From positions 8,009-72,008 of the forward strand of contig NZ_JBHZSG010000015.1 in assembly GCF_043642205.1 (NCBI RefSeq): a stretch of DNA of 64,000 nt, read 5' to 3'. The DNA is from Thalassotalea_A litorea. Its GTDB lineage: Bacteria; Pseudomonadota; Gammaproteobacteria; Enterobacterales; Alteromonadaceae. The notes under the pieces were generated by a model, which was not told the origin of the DNA, ran no database searches, and saw only the letters and a list, made by a program, of their open reading frames with translations. Shown here piece by piece: positions 60,949-64,000 of the stretch; position 1 is the first letter of the stretch, and every line of letters starts with the position of its first letter. The position numbers and the translations under genes are program-made.

Positions 60949-62889
60949 ATGTCTGATTCAGGTCATAAAGAAGTTCACGGCTTTCAAACTGAAGTAAAGC
61001 AATTACTACAATTAATGATCCACTCGTTATATTCCAATAAGGAAATTTTCCTTCGCGAGTTGGTTTCTAATGCGGCGGACGCGGCGGACAAGTTACGTTT
61101 TAAAGCATTGTCAGATGCCAGCTTATACAATGGCGACGGCAACTTGCGGGTGCGCATTAGCGCTGACAAAGACAACAACACCATTACCATTTCCGATAAT
61201 GGTATCGGCATGACCCGTGATGATATTATTACCCACTTAGGTACTATTGCTAAATCAGGTACTGCAGATTTCTTTAGCCGCTTGTCCGGTGACCAAGCGG
61301 CCGACTCACAATTGATTGGTCAGTTTGGTGTCGGTTTTTATTCGGCATTTATTGTTGCGGATAAAGTGGTCGTTCGTTCACGCGCTGCTGGCGTCGATGC
61401 TGATCAGGCGGTTGAGTGGTCATCTAAAGGTGAAGGCGATTTTTCTGTTGAAGACATCGAAAAATCGGCCCGCGGTACCGACATTATTTTATTCTTAAAA
61501 GACGATGAGAAAGAGTTTGTTGATGACTGGCGCCTGAAGTCTATCGTCACCAAATACTCGGATCATATTTCCATCCCGGTGGAAATGCTGACGCCAGAAG
61601 TGCCGGAAGTCCCAGAAAGCACAGGTGAAGATGGCGAAGTGATCCCTGCCATACCGGGCAAGCCTGCGCAATGGGAAGCGGTTAATAAAGCCGAAGCGCT
61701 TTGGACTCGTGAAAAGTCTGATATCAAAGATGAAGAGTATCAGGAATTTTACAAGCATGTATCCCATGATTTTGCCGAACCATTGCTTTGGGCGCACAAC
61801 AAGGTTGAAGGTAGCAGTGAATACACCTCGCTTTTATATGTGCCGAGTAAAGCCCCGTTTGATTTATACAATCGCGAAAAACAGCATGGCTTAAAGTTGT
61901 ATGTGCAGCGCGTATTCATCATGGATGACGCGGAGCAATTTATGCCGTCTTACCTGCGTTTTGTAAAAGGTCTGCTCGATTCTAACGACTTACCTTTGAA
62001 CGTATCACGTGAGATTTTGCAGGATAATAAAGTTACTCAGGCAATGCGCAAAGGTTGTACTAAACGTGTACTGACCATGCTTGACCGTTTGGGCAAAAAT
62101 GACCAGGAAAAATACCAGGGCTTCTGGAACGAATTTGGTCAGGTGCTCAAAGAAGGTCCTGCTGAAGATATGGCTAATAAAGAAGCTATCGCTAAGCTTT
62201 TACGTTTTGCATCAACGGAAAATGACACTGCAGTGCAAAATGTATCTTTGACAGACTATATCGAGCGTATGAAAGACGGTCAGGATAAGATCTATTACGT
62301 GGTAGCTGACAGCTTTGAAGCGGCGAAAAACTCTCCGCATCTGGAAGTCTTCCGCAAAAAAGGTATTGAAGTATTGTTGCTGTCGGATCGCATCGACGAA
62401 TGGTTAATGAGCCATTTAACCGAATTTTCTGAGAAACAATTCCAGTCGGTGACTCGTGGTGGACTTGATTTGGGCGATATGGATGACGAGCAGTCGAAAG
62501 AAGCTCAGGAACAACTGGAAAAAGAATTTGATTCGGTTGTTACGCGCTTAAAAGACAGCTTAGGAGAGAAGGTTAAGGACGTTAAAATTTCGCAACGTTT
62601 GACAGATTCTCCGGCCTGTATTGTGACCGACGAGCACGACATGAGTTCGCAAATGATCAAGTTGATGCAGTCTGTTGGTCAGGAAGTTCCAGAGTCTAAA
62701 CCAATTTTTGAAATAAATGCGGAACATGACTTAATAAAGCATATGGCCGATGAAGCGGACAATGACAAGTTTGGCGAATGGGCTGAAGTCTTATTTGAAC
62801 AAGCGATGTTAGCCGAACGTGGCAGCTTGAAAGACCCGGCAAGTTTTGTTGCCCGTCTTAATAAGCTTATGTTGAGTCTGACTAAGTAA
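60949..62889 (+). CDS. htpG: molecular chaperone HtpG (Hsp90)
   Basis: 646 residues. N-terminal GHKL ATPase: QLMIHSLYSNKEIFLRELVS, ISDNGIGMTRDDIITHLGTI, FGVGFYSAFIVADKVVV; the middle domain has YVQRVFIMDDAEQFMPSYLR, the conserved SREILQ in NVSREILQDNKV and the client-binding region. An acidic/Pro-rich insertion (EVPEVPESTGEDGEV) lies at about 215-235. ATG 60949 follows AGGAGAAAGG; an in-frame GTG at 60943 is less likely. Stress-induced chaperone in the cytoplasm, next to recR and adk as in many gammaproteobacteria. Confidence 0.96.
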   Translation: MSDSGHKEVHGFQTEVKQLLQLMIHSLYSNKEIFLRELVSNAADAADKLRFKALSDASLYNGDGNLRVRISADKDNNTITISDNGIGMTRDDIITHLGTIAKSGTADFFSRLSGDQAADSQLIGQFGVGFYSAFIVADKVVVRSRAAGVDADQAVEWSSKGEGDFSVEDIEKSARGTDIILFLKDDEKEFVDDWRLKSIVTKYSDHISIPVEMLTPEVPEVPESTGEDGEVIPAIPGKPAQWEAVNKAEALWTREKSDIKDEEYQEFYKHVSHDFAEPLLWAHNKVEGSSEYTSLLYVPSKAPFDLYNREKQHGLKLYVQRVFIMDDAEQFMPSYLRFVKGLLDSNDLPLNVSREILQDNKVTQAMRKGCTKRVLTMLDRLGKNDQEKYQGFWNEFGQVLKEGPAEDMANKEAIAKLLRFASTENDTAVQNVSLTDYIERMKDGQDKIYYVVADSFEAAKNSPHLEVFRKKGIEVLLLSDRIDEWLMSHLTEFSEKQFQSVTRGGLDLGDMDDEQSKEAQEQLEKEFDSVVTRLKDSLGEKVKDVKISQRLTDSPACIVTDEHDMSSQMIKLMQSVGQEVPESKPIFEINAEHDLIKHMADEADNDKFGEWAEVLFEQAMLAERGSLKDPASFVARLNKLMLSLTK

Positions 62890-63207
62890 TGTCTGCGGGC
62901 ATGGATGGATTCCATGCCTGATATTCAGTCAGCAAAACAAAAAGCATTTCCAATCCATGCTAAACGAGAAACCCGTGAGCACTAATATCGCTCAATCGGT
63001 TTCTCGTTTTTGTTTGTACTAAGACCATCCCATCGGATATCAATCGTTGCTGATTGCATACAAAATTGTTCAGTTATTTTGCCCAGCGCCCCTTGTTTGC
63101 GCCTTGCCATACAAGTATGATTATGCCTTTAAAAAATACAGATTCTTTGCTACACAATAATTGGCGAAGATAAGATTTAATCCGACTATTTCTTAGGGTT
63201 TAGCAAT
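62890..63207. other. htpG-adk intergenic region
   Basis: 318 bp carrying the htpG terminator hairpin and, presumably, the adk promoter near its right end. No gene is recognised. Confidence 0.5.
62962..63012 (+). terminator. terminator-like hairpin after htpG
   Basis: A 12-bp perfect stem aaacgagaaacc/ggtttctcgttt with a 24-nt internal region, then a T run. Bidirectional symmetry is possible. Confidence 0.7.
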
Positions 63208-63852
63208 ATGCGCATTATTTTATTGGGTGCACCTGGTGCCGGTAAAGGAACACAGGCACAGTTTTTAATGAACAAGTACGGTATCCCACAGATCTCTACT
63301 GGTGATATGTTACGTGCAGCAATCAAGGCCGGCACTGAGCTAGGTAAACAAGCCAAGCAAGTGATGGATGCGGGCCAGTTGGTTTCTGATGAATTGATCA
63401 TTGGCCTGGTAAAAGAGCGTATTGCTCAGCAGGATTGTGAAAATGGTTTTCTGTTAGACGGTTTTCCGCGTACCATTCCTCAAGCTGATGCAATGAAAGC
63501 TAACGAAATCAATGTTGACAGCGTAATCGAATTTGACGTCGCTGACGAAGTTATTGTTGAGCGCATGGGCGGTCGTCGCGTACATCCTGGCTCTGGCCGT
63601 GTTTATCACATCGTTTATAATCCACCTAAAGTGGAAGGGAAAGATGATGTAACCGGTGAAGATCTCGCTGTTCGCCCTGATGATGAAGAAGCAACAGTTC
63701 GTAAGCGCTTAGGAATTTATCACGAGCAAACCAAGCCGCTAGTGAATTACTATCAGGCAGAAGCACAGGCTGGCAACTGTCAGTACCTGACTATCGATGG
63801 TACGCAAAAAGTCGAAGACGTCAGCGCAATTATTGCCGAGAAGCTAGGTTAA
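63208..63852 (+). CDS. adk: adenylate kinase
   Basis: 214 residues, normal length. P-loop GAPGAGKGTQAQFL at 7-20, ISTGDMLRAAI, LDGFPRTIPQADAM and the long LID domain (GGRRVHPGSGRVYHIVYNPP) without the four zinc Cys of Gram-positive enzymes. It interconverts ATP+AMP and 2 ADP. ATG follows TTAGGGTTT. A strong terminator follows. Confidence 0.97.
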   Translation: MRIILLGAPGAGKGTQAQFLMNKYGIPQISTGDMLRAAIKAGTELGKQAKQVMDAGQLVSDELIIGLVKERIAQQDCENGFLLDGFPRTIPQADAMKANEINVDSVIEFDVADEVIVERMGGRRVHPGSGRVYHIVYNPPKVEGKDDVTGEDLAVRPDDEEATVRKRLGIYHEQTKPLVNYYQAEAQAGNCQYLTIDGTQKVEDVSAIIAEKLG

Positions 63853-63872
63853 GCCAGCAATCCGTTTTTTTT

Positions 63873-63898
63873 AAAAGCCACCTTCGGGTGGCTTTTTT
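63873..63898 (+). terminator. rho-independent terminator of adk
   Basis: Stem aaagccacc/ggtggcttt with TTCG tetraloop, then T run. Confidence 0.92.
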
Positions 63899-63926
63899 GT
63901 TTGCGCGGAACTTGGCGGCGCTGTCT

Positions 63927-64000
63927 TATACCAATCCCATTAAGTTTGTGCACAACTCAGAGTTAGGGCAGAGGTTCAGTTACAACATAGATTTCGTTGA
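63927..64000 (+). repeat. partial second copy of the MITE-like repeat
   Basis: ATACCAATcCCATTAAG, then CTCAGAGTTAG, then AACATAGATTTCgTTGA follow in the same order as the minus-strand element at 10582-10726. The copy is cut by the window edge. Confidence 0.8.

Overview
The window comes from a marine-type gammaproteobacterium, most likely order Alteromonadales (Colwelliaceae/Thalassotalea-like or a close relative). This is inferred from the conserved blocks ribH-nusB-thiL-pgpA, fadI-fadJ, recR-htpG-adk and the moxR-bat operon, from FlrB/FlrC-type flagellar regulators, from moderate GC, and from short dispersed intergenic repeats beginning ATACCAATTCCA. No species can be assigned by reading alone.

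Layout. 1-640: a small exported-peptide gene, a terminator, a 98-bp direct repeat pair and tRNA-Arg(CCU). 1.1-4.8 kb: an orphan FlgD-like gene behind a sigma54-like promoter, then flrB-flrC. 4.9-10.6 kb: mlaA, a small membrane protein, ribH-nusB-thiL-pgpA and a POT peptide transporter. 10.6-24.8 kb: a MITE-like repeat, then an ABC-exported surface polysaccharide locus (wecA-like, SLBB export protein, KpsM, KpsT, KpsE) with two sulfotransferases and six glycosyltransferases, suggesting a sulfated capsule. 24.9-30 kb: a DHH phosphoesterase, galE, putP, and an ECF sigma/DUF3379 anti-sigma pair. 30-37 kb: a minus-strand moxR-DUF58-DUF4381-batA-batB/TPR-batD operon with a 15-bp minisatellite inside the batB/TPR gene. 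37.4-40.9 kb: fadI-fadJ with a FadR-like site.

41.4-42.3 kb holds the most unusual locus, on the minus strand. A near-consensus sigma54 promoter lies in front of a signal-peptide-bearing protein made of eleven identical decapeptide cores (IDTRIRIKP plus S/A). Three tandem genes for 33-34 residue peptides follow, all ending in Asn-x-Trp-Trp-Ser. Every junction has a stop codon fused to the next Shine-Dalgarno (TAAGGAG). The repeat copies differ almost only at synonymous positions, so the peptide sequence appears to be selected. I do not recognise this system.

42.5-53.6 kb: a 1520-residue two-component-propeller/PAS/GGDEF/EAL protein, a pitrilysin-type protease, UspE, a UDP-glucuronate epimerase-like enzyme and galU. 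The last two, with galE, could supply sugar nucleotides for the polysaccharide locus. 53.7-59.7 kb: a tightly overlapped minus-strand operon joining both D-glutamate-cyclase-related families (DUF1445, DUF4392), 5-oxoprolinase PxpABC and a D-amino-acid-transaminase-like enzyme, apparently for D-glutamate/5-oxoproline catabolism. 60-63.9 kb: recR-htpG-adk, without the dnaX-ybaB genes that usually precede recR. A second copy of the MITE-like repeat runs off the right edge.
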